From NCBI RefSeq assembly GCF_900497805.2, contig NW_020948983.1, forward strand, positions 22,431,572 to 22,495,571: a stretch of 64,000 nt of DNA. Direction: 5' to 3'. Below are positions 11,216-23,734 of this stretch, piece by piece. The notes under the pieces are model-generated. The model saw only the letters and a program-made list of their open reading frames with translations. It made no database searches and was not told the DNA's origin. Both the position numbers and the translations under genes were made by a program. Origin of the DNA: Vombatus ursinus. Its lineage: Eukaryota; Chordata; Mammalia; Diprotodontia; Vombatidae. Position 1 is the stretch's first letter; every line of letters starts with the position of its first letter.

Positions 11216-11430
11216 TTGGTCAGACCCCATCAAAGATGCCAAGGTCATCCACTGCATTCCGGGTCATTGCCAGTCATCTTGATTCTTGTCTCTCTGGAAG
11301 AGAGAGTGAGGCTGATGACTTTGTGCAACTGTGCCTCATTTAAATCCAATTCACACACAAGTCAAGACATCACCCTCATGATGTCATTGGTCCTCTTTGA
11401 ATGTAAAGGACAAAACAACAATAACAACAG
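11216..11430 (+). mobile_element. Second marsupial SINE family (WSINE-like)
   Basis: 'CCACTGCATTCCGGGTCATT', 'GAGAGTGAGGCTGATGACTT', 'ATCACCCTCATGATGTCATT' and the tail '(ACAATA)n' define a SINE unlike the MIR-type ones. A related copy lies at 39890-40090. The WSINE label is from memory and tentative. Confidence 0.65.
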
Positions 11431-11565
11431 ATATAGATATAGAGATATGTAGATCTTCCCAGAAGTATTGGTATATAGGTCTATGTATATATACACACTT
11501 GTGTATACATATGTCACTCTCTTTATATCCCTATATATTTATATACACATATGCAAAAATGTAAA
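11430..11565. repeat. ATAG/TATA-rich simple repeats
   Basis: Degenerate GATATA and TATATACA runs follow the A-rich tail of the SINE. Confidence 0.6.
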
Positions 11566-11693
11566 GATTAGTCTACTTCTTTTCTTGCTAGAGGGGATGG
11601 GGTGGTGTCAGTCAGCATCAGACTAGTTAACAAAGGTTTTAATTGGTTGTGATCATATTTTCAGCCAGTTGACATTTTCTAAAAGAAACAACA

Positions 11694-11860
11694 TGAGGAT
11701 TCACAGGACCTGGACTTGAATCTTAATTCTCCTTACCACCCTTGTGTCCTTGGTCATCGATTTAAGTTCTTTTGGCCTCAGTTTCATCATCTGTATAATG
11801 AAGGGAATTTGGCTAGGTGATCTTTAAGCTACCTTACAATTCTAAATTCTAAGATCATGT
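11694..11860 (+). mobile_element. MIR copy
   Basis: 'CTGGACTTGAATCTTAATTC', 'GGCCTCAGTTTCATCATCTG' and 'GGTGATCTTTAAGCTACC' in MIR order. Confidence 0.7.
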
Positions 11861-11925
11861 GACAACTCAACTAGGTAGCAGTTTGAGATGCAAGAGGATG
11901 CCTGATATGTCTCACATGTAGCGCA

Positions 11926-12007
11926 GTGGAAAAAAACCCAAAACTCAAAAACAAAAAACCAACAACAACAAAAATCCCCAAAACAACAAAAACTAACAAC
12001 AACAAAA
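11926..12007 (+). repeat. A-rich low-complexity insert
   Basis: Mostly AAAC/AACAAC units. It directly precedes a MIR body and is probably a SINE tail or expanded poly(A). Confidence 0.7.
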
Positions 12008-12009
12008 AA

Positions 12010-12185
12010 CTGCCTTTAGAGTCTGAGGACCTGGGTTCCTATCCAAGTTCAATTACTTACTACTTATGTGACCTTGGACAAGGTAGTAAAGCCCTCTGGT
12101 CTTTAGTTTCTTCATCTGTAAAATGAGGGCATTGGACTGGTTATCACTGAAGTTTCTTCTAAATCTTAATCTATGATCCCATGAT
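12010..12185 (+). mobile_element. MIR copy
   Basis: 'AGTCTGAGGACCTGGGTTCC', 'TGTGACCTTGGACAAGG', 'GTTTCTTCATCTGTAAAATG' and 'AATCTATGATCCCATGAT'. Confidence 0.75.
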
Positions 12186-12189
12186 ACTT

Positions 12190-12850
12190 CTTCCTCCTCC
12201 TTCTCTTCCTCCTTTCCTTTGATTTAAAACAAAAAAGGTTCTGGCCAAGTCTGAAGTTGAAAAACCTGTGTTGCTGCTCAGGACATCAACAGACATGCCC
12301 AAATCCTTAGATTGCTATGAGTTGTCTTCCTTGGTTACCAATGTTTAAGTGCCTGAAGGTGGGGTTGGGCTTGGAAGTCCTCAAATTGAGCTTTGGGTCT
12401 CCTCAAACTGGATAGTGTCCCAATACTGTATGATAATCATAAGCCAGCTGTAGCTTTTTTGTGTTTTGTATACTGAAAACAATTCACCCTTCAATTAAAA
12501 TGTTGTCCCTGGTGAAATTAACCAAGGCATTTCCAGTCTTTTAACTATTAAGAAGTCAAAGGAATAGATATGACCATTCACTTTAATGCATTTTAGGTCA
12601 TGTATTTGTAGCAGTATTTTCCAGCTTTTTTCATTCTAAGCCATACTTCTAGTTGTCTAAATTTCCATGATACACTATCGACTCCCCAGAGGGCAGACAG
12701 GGAGTATGCCTCTGGAATAACATATGGTTGTTGAGAGATGATAAGCACACATATTTAGAAATTTTGGAGGTCATTTGGTCCAGCTCCTTCATTTTAACAG
12801 ACACAGATGCCAGATAGCTGGCAAATAACAAGGTCTGATTCAAACCCAGG
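12190..12850. other. Mostly unrecognised sequence
   Basis: Only a faint MIR-like remnant ('AGGTCATTTGGTCCAGCTCC') is seen at 12765-12845. Confidence 0.35.
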
Positions 12851-12851
12851 C

Positions 12852-13105
12852 CTGGTGAGGCAGCTGGGTGGTGCAGTGGATAGAGCATTGGTCCTCAAGT
12901 CAGGAAAACCTGAATTCTAATTTTGCCTCAGATGTTTACCAAGTGTGTAATCCTGGGCTAGTCACTTAACTGCTGTCTGCCTCACTTTCTTCAATTTAAA
13001 GATGGCCATCATAATAATACCTACTACCCCACAGGTTCAAACGAATTAATATTTGTAAATCACTTAGCACAATACCTGGCCTATAGTAAGTGTTTAATAA
13101 ATGCT
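12852..13105 (+). mobile_element. Full-length MIR-type SINE
   Basis: Head 'GGCAGCTGGGTGGTGCAGTGG', body 'ATCCTGGGCTAGTCACTTAA', and the MIR 3' end 'CAATACCTGGCCTATAGTAA' then 'TTTAATAAATGCTGG'. This form keeps the MIR tail and lacks the longer marsupial tail. Confidence 0.85.
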
Positions 13106-13256
13106 GGTTCCCATCCATTCCTCCTTCTCTAACCACTGTACCATTCTACCTTCTAATATATATCTACTAGTATAGGGAAAATAAGTCTTTGAAAGGTCTT
13201 TAATTAAGTTAATAAAAAGAAAGATAATATTGAAATAATTTAAAAATGAAAAAGTA

Positions 13257-13365
13257 GCAGATGGAGTTCTAGATTTAGAATCAAGAAAATCTGGGTTAAA
13301 ATCTTGCCTGTGATACTCAACTGAGTAACCCTGAGCCAATCACCTAATTTCTTGGTACCTTAGGT
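13257..13365 (+). mobile_element. SINE 5' fragment
   Basis: 'GATTTAGAATCAAGAAAATC', 'GGGTTAAAATCTTGCCTG' and 'AACCCTGAGCCAATCACC' are a diverged sense SINE body. Confidence 0.6.
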
Positions 13366-13389
13366 AATTAGCTAGGATTAATCTGCTAA

Positions 13390-13760
13390 ATTACAAAGGG
13401 ATGCAGGCTGCTTCAGGTGCACTGGGTTTCCCAAGCTGATGGATCCTTCTTGTAGTCTGTCAACCTCACAGAGTTTGTTCGAAGAAAGAGACAAACGAAA
13501 TTAGGTTGTGTCCGTGTTTTCAATTTTTTTCTCAAGCTGGCAAAACACAGACATTGCATGGGAGTTGCAGTCCAGAACTGGCTCGATTTGAGGGTTGGGA
13601 GTACAGAGTTTATGTATCCTTGGAAGAGTAGGTGTGCCCAAGGAGTGCCAATCAACTCTGATTGGTTAACACACTGGGAGGAGGGCTATATTAAAATGAG
13701 GGTCTTGGGGTTCGTGACTTAGGGCACTTAATCTTGGTCAAAGAGACATCAATTTCCATA
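13390..13760 (-). mobile_element. Possible old LTR fossil, antisense
   Basis: Read on the minus strand it has promoter-like spacing: CCAAT-type 'CCAATCAGAGTTGATTGG', a later 'ATACATAAACTC' and a GC-rich then T-rich downstream part. This resembles an endogenous-retrovirus LTR. Ends and family are not defined, so it is a weak call. Confidence 0.35.
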
Positions 13761-14117
13761 TCATGTCTTGACAATTGGGAGGGATCAACCTTTTCCCAGA
13801 CCTGTCTGGGCAGCACAATGAGCAGAAATAGACCCCCATTAGATTAGATCTTAATGTCCTTCTGAATAAGAAACTGAACTTTGGAAGAAAGGGGGATGGG
13901 GGGAGCTCTGAGTCTCCAAGATAATGATTACGAAGAAAAATCATTTTTCACAAGTCCTATAATTTTTTTTTAAAAGATGAAAATAGAAAAGGTTAAAGAT
14001 TGGAATATGGAATTTGTACTATTGCCAGTAACTGGAATTCTTGCCTTCAGTCTCTCCCTTCTTCAAGTCATTCTTATATAGCTGACAAATTGATATTAAT
14101 TAAAGTGCATGTCTGAG

Positions 14118-14232
14118 AGGCAGCATGGAGGAGCAGATAAGTGACCTGTTTTAGATTTAGGAAGTCTCTTAAATAAATGGGCTGTATGACCTTGGTTAAA
14201 TCACTTAACATCAGCACCTCAGTCAAGTTTGA
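14118..14232 (+). mobile_element. SINE 5' fragment
   Basis: 'GAGGCAGCATGGAGGAGCAG', 'ATGACCTTGGTTAAATCACT'. A diverged sense head and body, truncated. Confidence 0.6.
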
Positions 14233-14299
14233 GACTAAAATTACAGGACTATTACTATCTTGTATTAGTAGTTCTTCCCTAAAACAAAGACATCACAAA

Positions 14300-15075
14300 T
14301 TGGGGGTACAAAAACATAGATTTGACCATGGTACTCTTTTCTCTGTGGCTCCTAATTGCCTCCAGGAAAAATGCACTGAAAGCCCCTCACAAACTGGCTC
14401 CAACACACATGCTACTGACAGGGTATAGGCCCTAGAAACCCTCCCCTCCTGCAACTTCTCCTGAACTCTCCCACACGGCCCTGGCGTTCACCTGAGGCTC
14501 ATTTCAGTACCTTTAACTCAGCCCAGCCCTCATTGTCTGCATCTGGTCCCATCCTAGACCTCCACTCCTTGATTCCATCTAAACCCCTTCCACACGGCCC
14601 AGGTCCCTGGCATTCTCCTAGGGCACCCAGCCCTTTCGGGCCCTTCCTCCCAGTCACCCGGACTACTTAGTCACTCCTTGATCTTTCTGTATAAAAGGTC
14701 CATCTTGCCTCCATTAAATTGCTCAGATTCCTTATCTTGCCCACCCCGACCCAGTGTTCTAATAAACCTTATCTTTGGCTGAAAGAAGGCTTGGGTCAAA
14801 TTCATCTGAGGCAGGACCTGCATCAGAATTTCAGAGTCCTAACACTCCTAGACCTCAATACTGCCACAGCTGGCCCACCCCCTCGTGCACCACGTGCATC
14901 CTGTCTCCCACTTCCATACCTTTGCACAGGCTGTACTCCATCCCTGAAATGCCCTCCCAACTAGCTTCCTTTAAGATTCAGCTCAAGTGAAACCTCCTAC
15001 AAATAGTTTTTCCTTTTGTTATTGGTCCCCCTCCCCACTTTGAAATTACTTTGTATGTATGTATTTTACTTGGAA
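14300..15075 (+). mobile_element. L2 LINE 3' region interrupted by an LTR
   Basis: The left part has 'CCTCACAAACTGGCTCCAAC'. The right part, after 14844, has 'CCTTTGCACAGGCTGTACTC', 'CCTGAAATGCCCTCCC' and 'AGATTCAGCTCAAGTGAAAC'. These are the well-known L2 protein-coding to 3' UTR transition. It is split by a solo LTR. Confidence 0.75.
14416..14844 (+). mobile_element. Solo LTR of an endogenous retrovirus (fossil)
   Basis: About 429 bp, starting with TG and ending with CA, GC-rich compared with its surroundings. It has TATAAAA at 14690-14696 and AATAAA at 14761-14766 at plausible LTR spacing. It lies inside an L2, so it is younger than that L2. I see no internal retroviral region on either side, which points to a solo LTR. 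The family is not named and the target duplication is not clear. Confidence 0.7.
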
Positions 15076-15109
15076 GAGATGTCCCTTGAGAATCATTATT
15101 ATTACAAAA

Positions 15110-15760
15110 CCAGGGTTGGCTGAAAGGTGATCCCATTGGAACCTGTTCTTGATAGTGACCTCTCAGGTGCCTAGGAGCTAAGAACACTGATCTTGTCTTT
15201 AAACCAGTAAACTGGAATTCAAAGGATTCATCTGGTTAAGGAGATCAATCGAGTAACAGAAAAGAAGCATCCCTTTCTTGTCAGCCAGCACATTCTCTCT
15301 TCCCATTGATGTAAAGAACTTCCTAGCAGTCCCTGAACTGTTATGTTCAGATGTGCTCATTCTGCAACTGGGAAAAAGGGCCTTTTAAGAAGTTTTGAAG
15401 GTGGAGATCTTAATCCTCAGCAATTATATTGTTAAGTTTATTTGGAGGCCTATGTATTTAAATACCCCCAAATCACCTTTAAGTTGCTGTTCATGACCAT
15501 ATCCAACCGATCCTGTTAGATCGCCCAAGAGTGATGATGCACAGTTGGAAAACACTGGTATAAGGTTTGAAAAAAAAAAGAAATTTACATGATAACTTTA
15601 TTATACATTTAAAAGGAATAGCAAGTTGTACATAATAGATTTGCAGTTTCATGTGCAATTATTTTTTTATATTATAGAAATGCTTGTTTTATTCCATACA
15701 TTAAAAATAAAATAAATAAAAATTAAAAGAAAAAGAAAACATTGGCATAAAGTTTGATTC
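15110..15760. other. No recognised element
   Basis: AT-rich towards 15560-15740 (A-runs and AAATAAAT units). No exon or repeat recognised. Confidence 0.4.
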
Positions 15761-15764
15761 AATT

Positions 15765-16305
15765 TAATTCAACAAATATTCATTAAAAATTCACTATATG
15801 TAAGGCATTGTGGGTGCAAATACAAAGCTAGAAAGGACCCTACATTCAAAGAGCTTCCACTGGGCTATATACTTGTACACAGATAAGCCAATACCAGATA
15901 ATTGACAACTGGTACATTTAGGAAAGGCTTTCTATAGAAAGTGTAACTTGAGCTGAGTCTTAAAGGAACAGGGATTCCAAGAGGCTGAGATGAGGAGGGA
16001 GAATGGTCTATACACTGGGGAACAGTTTATGCAATGCAAAGATGGGAAGAGTAGGGATAGAACACATAAGTTAGACAATGACTTGCTGGTAAGCCAGTTT
16101 GATATATTATTGATAGATCATGATAATATCACAGGTGAAGGGGAACAATATGAAATAAAACTGAAAGAGAAGGTAGGAAACAGATTCTGGGGCACTTTAA
16201 AAACTAGCCTGGGGGGGGGTTGTATTTTGTTCCCTGATGCAACAGGGAAACATGGAAAAAATTTTGAGAGTAGGAATGACATGGTCCCAGAACCAGGTTT
16301 CAGAA
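15765..16305 (+). mobile_element. Long old interspersed repeat
   Basis: 'CAACAAATATTCATTAAAAA', 'GTAAGGCATTGTGGGTGC', 'GAAAGGCTTTCTATAGAAAG', 'TTGAGCTGAGTCTTAAAGGA' and 'GAATGACATGGTCCCAGA' match the family also seen at 7915 and 50755. The 108-codon frame here (15990-16316) is repeat-derived and not a gene. Confidence 0.65.
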
Positions 16306-16365
16306 ATATTAATTAAGAAATTAATACTAATTAATGTAAATAATGGATTAGAAATGGGAAAGAAT

Positions 16366-16490
16366 GAAAGTGGGCTAGCCATGTGACCCAGGGCAAGTCA
16401 CTTAACCGGTTTGTCTCAGTTTCCTTATTTATGTTGTTTGTTGTCTTCCATCCTCTTTGAGAACTAAGAATGAACAACAATAACAAATAC
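16366..16490 (+). mobile_element. SINE fragment with AACAAT tail
   Basis: 'CATGTGACCCAGGGCAAGTC', 'GTCTCAGTTTCCTTATTT', then 'TTGAGAACTAAGAATGAAC' and an AACAATAAC tail. Confidence 0.6.
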
Positions 16491-16690
16491 AATTTTTTTA
16501 TTAATTTGTTTTGATTGATCAACAATCACTTCCATAAGTTTTTGAGTTTTAAATTTTCTCCCTCTCCCTCCCCACCACGCTCCCCCAGACGGGTGCGAAA
16601 TCTGATATAGGATCTACATATACATTCCTATTAAACATATTTTCACATTAGTCATGTGGTAAAGAAGAATTAGAACCAATAATTAAGGTA
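16490..16690 (-). mobile_element. L1 3' end, antisense
   Basis: T-rich start, then 'CACTTCCATAAGTTTTTGAG', a pyrimidine-rich 'CTCCCTCTCCCTCCCC' tract and 'AAATCTGATATAGGATC'. The same series is seen at 19930 and 29400, and it is the marsupial L1 3' UTR read backwards. Confidence 0.85.
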
Positions 16691-16753
16691 TTAATAATAA
16701 TAATTAAGGTAGTTACTGTGTAAATGGAGAAAAGGTGACACCTATAAGAGTTG

Positions 16754-16996
16754 GGCAGCCAGATAGCACAGTACTTGGAGTCAAGAAGACCTGAGTTCAA
16801 ATCCTGCCTCAGCCTCTTACTGTGTAACTCTGGGCATGTTCCTTAACTTCTTGGAGACTCAGTTTCTTCATCTGTAAACAGGAGATAATAATAGCACCTG
16901 CCACCCAGGGTTGTAGTGAGGATAAAATGAGATATTAGTAAAGGACTTTGCAAACCTTAAAGTGCTATGTAAGTGCTAGCTTTTAACTATTATTGG
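16754..16996 (+). mobile_element. Full-length MIR-type SINE
   Basis: 'GGGCAGCCAGATAGCACAG', 'CCTGAGTTCAAATCCTGCC', 'AGATAATAATAGCACCTGCC' and 'AAAGTGCTATGTAAGTGC'. Complete sense copy with the MIR 3' end. Confidence 0.88.
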
Positions 16997-17219
16997 TGTT
17001 GTAGACATAGAGTAGACAAATATTAACAACTGATTGGATATGAGGTAAAGAAGAGGGAAGAAGTTACAAACCTAATGACTGGGAGGATGGCAATGCCCTT
17101 AATGGACAAAGAAAATTTGGAAAAATATATTTCAGGGAAGAAGAAGAATAATGATGCCTCATATTTAGATAGTTCTTTAAAGTTTGCAAAACATTTTATG
17201 TACGTCATCATATGAGTTC

Positions 17220-17960
17220 CATTTTGAATAAATTGAGTTTGAGATGTAATGGATTATCCACATGGGGACACAAGTCCATCATACAGTTGGGGACACAAGA
17301 CTGGAGCTCAGGAGAGAGTGCTTTCAGGTTAGGGCTGAATATGTAGGTTATGGAGTCGTCTATATATAAATGAGAAGTTAACCAATGGGAGCTGATGAAA
17401 TCACTGAGAATATAGAGAAAGAAGAGAAAACACAGCCTAGGACAGGGTCTTGGGGGAAAACTGTACTTAGTGGGTTAATGTATGATGGTCCAACAAAGGA
17501 GATGGAGAATGACTGGTCAGATAGGGAGAAGGAGAATGAAGACAGAGTAAATAGTATTACACAAGCTAAAAGAGGAGAGAGTAGCCAGGAAGATAGGGTA
17601 GTTTAGACAGTTTCAAAAGCTACAGAGAGGTCATTGGATTTAGTAGTTAAGAGATCAGGGTTGAGGCAGTGAATGATAACTGAGAAAATGAAAGCAGTAA
17701 GTATGGTGATTCTTATGAATTTGGCTGTTAAAGGGAACACAGAGAGAGAATTATAGCTTGGAGGGATGGCAACAGTAAGTGAAGGGTTTGGGTTTTTTCT
17801 TTTTTGAGGCTTATAGAGACCCTAAAGTACCTTCAGAAAGCAGGGAAGAAGCCAGTACCTAAGGAAAAATTGAAGATGAGAGAGAGTGCATGATTGAAGG
17901 GCAAACTCCTATAGGCAATGGAAGAGGAGATCAAAGTCCCAAGTGCAGGGTCGATTATGG
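17220..17960 (+). mobile_element. Long old interspersed repeat, middle part
   Basis: 'ACACAAGACTGGAGCTCAGG', 'GTTATGGAGTCGTCTATA', 'GGGAGCTGATGAAATCACTG', 'TACAGAGAGGTCATTGGA' are in the order typical of this abundant repeat. A 73-codon frame inside it is not a gene. Confidence 0.55.
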
Positions 17961-18059
17961 AAGTTAATGAGCTTAAAGATACTGAGATTTTATTTGGGAT
18001 TTTGACTGCATCTCCCTTTAGAGGATCTGAAGTATGCCTTCTTCCAATTACCAATTTTA

Positions 18060-18960
18060 CTAATATGGGTGAGTCTCACTGGGTATGAACTGGTTGGCTT
18101 TGACTGTTGGAAGTTGGAGCTACCTCCTTCTGCTCGACCTATAAAAGGGAGTCTGTTGCAGTCAGCCCTTTTCACTTTCTTCCCCTTGTCCTCTTCTTTA
18201 GAGATAACAGAGAACAGCAAAACCAAGGGCAGACCTGGGTCCCAGGAACCACTAATGGCTTCCTTGGAGCAGAAGCACTTTGAAGTTGAACTTACTCTTA
18301 TTCACTTGAACTGAGAGTTCCTGAACCCCAGAATCCTGGATAAAGGAAGGGGAATTTTGGACAATGTTGAGTTCCTAAAGAGTTCTAGAACCTAGACTTC
18401 TAAAGAGGGAAAAGGAGTTCCTGGGCAGCACTAGCCTCTTGGGCTAGATCAAGTGCACATGGCTCCTGAGAGTAGGATTAAGCAAGGGATTAAGCAACAA
18501 CATGGGGGAGTAGAAGATTGGTACTTTGCCTTCTGCTTTACTGTGAGTTATTCTCTCAGTGCAAGTCTGATGGGAAAGTGGTTGCTTGTTTAGCAAATGC
18601 AAGTTCATCTTCCTTCCAAGAAAGCCCATTCTCTGAGGACAGTACTATCAAGTTGGATGCCTGTTTAGTTTTCTGGTATAAAGTGGAACTTTTTTGAATG
18701 TTGGGGGAGGTAGGTTTAGCAACCCTGTTAATTTCTTTTCCAAGGAGAGTTTCCTTCCCTTCAAACCATGGCATGTTGCCAAACAAACTGGGGAATTATA
18801 TAGGGGTCTAGGAGAAGGTGGGACTGATCACAGAGAATGGAGAATTATATTAACTACTTAGGGGTTACTGTGAGCCCTTTATGCATTTTCTGTGTATAGA
18901 ATAAATGTTTACCTGTATTTGATATAAGCAGTGTTATCTTGAGTATTTTCATGGGAAATG
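18060..18960 (+). other. Unassigned stretch, LTR-like at best
   Basis: It has CCTATAAAAGG at about 18139-18149 and AATAAA near 18900, spacing that could fit a long old LTR. No ends, direct repeats or internal region support this, so it stays unassigned. Confidence 0.2.
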
Positions 18961-19063
18961 GGAAATCCTCTTAACTATATCTTTCAGGATCCATATTTGA
19001 GTTATAACCAGAGGCTTCCCAGAGGCAACTCTGGGTAGGGATCTAGCGAATCAAAGAGATGTG

Positions 19064-21162
<2,099 letters not shown>

Positions 21163-21419
21163 GATATGCTTTATGGAGGTCACTCCCAAGACTGAACCTG
21201 GATAAGTGTAAGTATAGAATCTGAGCAGCTGGGCTCTAGGATACACAAGTAAAGTGATTAAACTCATCAAGTTGAAGAAGGCCTTCTTCCCCAGAAAATA
21301 GAACAAAGGAGGAGAAACTGGGAAACTGCTCAGAGATATTTTGAGATATGGTGTAGGGGGAAAGAGAAAACTTATATTAGATAGCCTCAATTTTCTCAAT
21401 ATAGGAGGAGAGGTCCTCT

Positions 21420-21424
21420 GCTGA

Positions 21425-21468
<44 letters not shown>
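21420..21468. repeat. (GA)n microsatellite, left of gap
   Basis: Near-perfect GA dinucleotides running into the assembly gap. Confidence 0.95.
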
Positions 21469-21568
21469 NNNNNNNNNNNNNNNNNNNNNNNNNNNNNNNN
21501 NNNNNNNNNNNNNNNNNNNNNNNNNNNNNNNNNNNNNNNNNNNNNNNNNNNNNNNNNNNNNNNNNNNN
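21469..21568. other. Assembly gap, 100 N
   Basis: Exactly 100 undetermined bases inside a purine-rich microsatellite. The round number suggests a placeholder size. Confidence 0.99.
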
Positions 21569-21685
21569 AAGAAGAAGAAGAAGAAGAAGAAGAAGAAGAA
21601 GAAGAAAAAGAAGAAGAGGAGGAGGAGGAGAGAGGGAGAGGGAGGGAGAGAGAAAGGGAAAGAGAGAGGGAGAAGGAGAAGGAGA

Positions 21686-21747
<62 letters not shown>
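21569..21747. repeat. (GAA)n, (GGA)n and (GA)n microsatellite
   Basis: Purine-only tract continuing from the gap, with GAA, GAG/GGA and GA blocks. Long frames with poly-Ser/Leu or poly-X on the other strand come from this tract and are not genes. Confidence 0.95.
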
Positions 21748-21904
21748 CAGGCAAAAGGGATTTGAGGGAAAAAGAGAGCATGGGAGAGTCACTTTGGGGA
21801 GAATGACAGTCAGCAAGAGAGGAATAAATGGCTCTTCATGTATCAGCGTGGGCCTAGTTTAGATTTTACATAAATTTTTAATGGACCCAGTTGCCATGGA
21901 TTGC

Positions 21905-22083
21905 TAAGTCAGTAGAGAGCAATGAACTCAAGGTCACAATGACCTGGGTTTGAATCCTGTTTCAGACACTTGTGGCTGTGCAATTCTGGGCAGGTCCTCT
22001 CTGAGCTCCATCCTTCTCATCTGCAGAATGAAGGAACTGGACTGACCTCTAAGATCCTTTCTAGCTCTACCTTTACAATCCTT
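21905..22083 (+). mobile_element. MIR copy
   Basis: 'AATGACCTGGGTTTGAATCC', 'AATTCTGGGCAGGTCCTCTC', 'CTCATCTGCAGAATGAAGGA' and 'GACCTCTAAGATCC'. Confidence 0.75.
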
Positions 22084-22084
22084 T

Positions 22085-23465
22085 CTTTAGCAGTGTTCTA
22101 GAACGTGAAAGTCGGAGGGGAGGTGGACATTAGGGAAAACTCAGGGTTTAAATTGGCCACAGCATGAGCGGTGGATGATAAGAGAATGTGGAAGAGATTC
22201 AAAGGTAGAGGGGAACGTGTAAGCTGAACTGGTCAACCACATAGTCAAGACGGTGAAGGGAAGGTAGTGAGGCCAGAGCCTGCGCCGTGGCCTGAGAAAG
22301 CAGGGAAGGGTATGGAGGGACTAGAGTTTGTGGTGACCAATAAGAATAGCTTTAGAAAGAGACAATCAGAGAGAGGTGAAAAGACAGGAGGTTATAATTA
22401 TTGAGAGACCAATAGAATTTAAGTTACTTGAGGGTAGAGACCACTTCATTTCTGTCCTAGCACAGTACAATTATTGATAAGTTAATAATGATCACAGAAT
22501 GTTAAAGCTAGAATGAGACTCAGAAATCACAATATCAGCATCAGCCAGTGTGTATGACCATTGATTCAGGGATAATGGAACAAAGTTTGCTTTTAATATT
22601 TGAATGATAATTGTATTTTCCTTTCCTGGCTTTCAGTGTTATAACATGGTTGTATTGTTTTCTGGCTTAAATGCCCATGAAAATTATAGTTCAACAACAT
22701 TTGGGGTAGGGAATAACCAATAGAACTAGCCACTTTGTTTGTGGTTAAAGCTCAGTCTGGGAGGTAGGCCATAAAGAGGACCAAAGAAGCCTCCATCATC
22801 CCATTAATGCACAGAACTTTAATAAGGTGGCCAAACTGAACCTTAATTTCTTATGGGTCAGCAACAGAAAAGTAAAGGCCTTACTAACCTAATTGAGGTC
22901 AAGTGTATATAACATTTTTCAATAATAGAATCATATCTAAAGAACAGGACGGGACACAGAGACTATTCAATTCAACCTGTTCATTTTGTAGATAATTGCA
23001 ATGTGAATTTCAGTTTTGAGTACTACAGTTTTAAGTGGCAGATATATTGTCAAAAAAGCACCAATACCACCGTAATAAAATATCCCTCTTTATGTGAGAG
23101 ATTGGACTTGTCCTGTTTGACCATACAGAGTGCAGAATCTGAGTCAGTGGGTCCAAACTGCCAAAAGCAACTTTAGGCTTGATATCAGGGAAAAGGAAAC
23201 AAACAAACTTAATTATTGTAAGAACTATGGCAAAGCAGAATTTGCTGCCTTAGGAGGTAGCAAATCCACCTTGCTACAGCTCTTCAAACAAGGAGATGAA
23301 CATTTATTGGGAGTATTATAGTAGGAATTATTTTCCAAGATCAGTTACATTTGAAGTTCTGCTTCTATAACAGCCCTCTCACATTGCTTAGAATGAAAAA
23401 CAGGCCCCTGACAGGCCCAAATTCCCACTCCACATGGACTGAATCCCTCATAGACTCTTTTTAGG
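22085..23465. other. Largely unrecognised sequence with an L2 tail
   Basis: An L2 3' remnant lies at 22410-22495 ('AGTTACTTGAGGGTAGAGAC'). The rest is unique-looking, with no recognisable exon. Confidence 0.4.
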
Positions 23466-23469
23466 TTAA

Positions 23470-23607
23470 AGTTTTATATTTTATTTTTTTCCAATTACAT
23501 TAAAAACAATTTTTAACATTCATTTTTTAAAATTTTGAGTTCCAAATTCTCTTCCTCCTTCCCTACCCCTTCCCTGAGAAGGCAAGCAATTTGCTTAGAT
23601 TATATAT
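23470..23607 (-). mobile_element. L1 3' UTR fragment, antisense
   Basis: 'AACATTCATTTTTTAAAATT', 'TTTGAGTTCCAAATTCTC' and a pyrimidine tract, then 'GCAAGCAATTTGCTTAGA'. Same L1 3' end as at 16490. Confidence 0.75.
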
Positions 23608-23618
23608 CTTACAGACTC

Positions 23619-23720
23619 CTTTTTTGTTTGTTTGTTTGTTTGTGTCTAAGGCTGGATTTGAATTCAGGTCCTCCTAAATCCAGGGCCCGTGCTCTATCTA
23701 CTGCGCCACCTAGCTGCCCC
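23619..23720 (-). mobile_element. Short SINE, antisense, with exact TSD
   Basis: A (TTTG)n tail, then 'AAGGCTGGATTTGAATTCAG' and head 'GCGCCACCTAGCTGCCCC'. Exact 11-bp repeats CTTACAGACTC flank it at 23608-23618 and 23721-23731. The middle of the SINE is missing. Confidence 0.9.
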
Positions 23721-23734
23721 CTTACAGACTCTTG

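Noticed and set aside
12852-12900. tRNA gene candidates at SINE heads
   Set aside because: The 'GGCAGCTAGGTGG...GTTCAAATC' parts resemble tRNA boxes, but they always continue into SINE bodies and do not form a full cloverleaf.
18060-18960. Possible long LTR with TATAAAAGG and AATAAA
   Set aside because: No terminal TG/CA ends, flanking duplication or internal region could be recognised, so it is kept only as an unassigned stretch.
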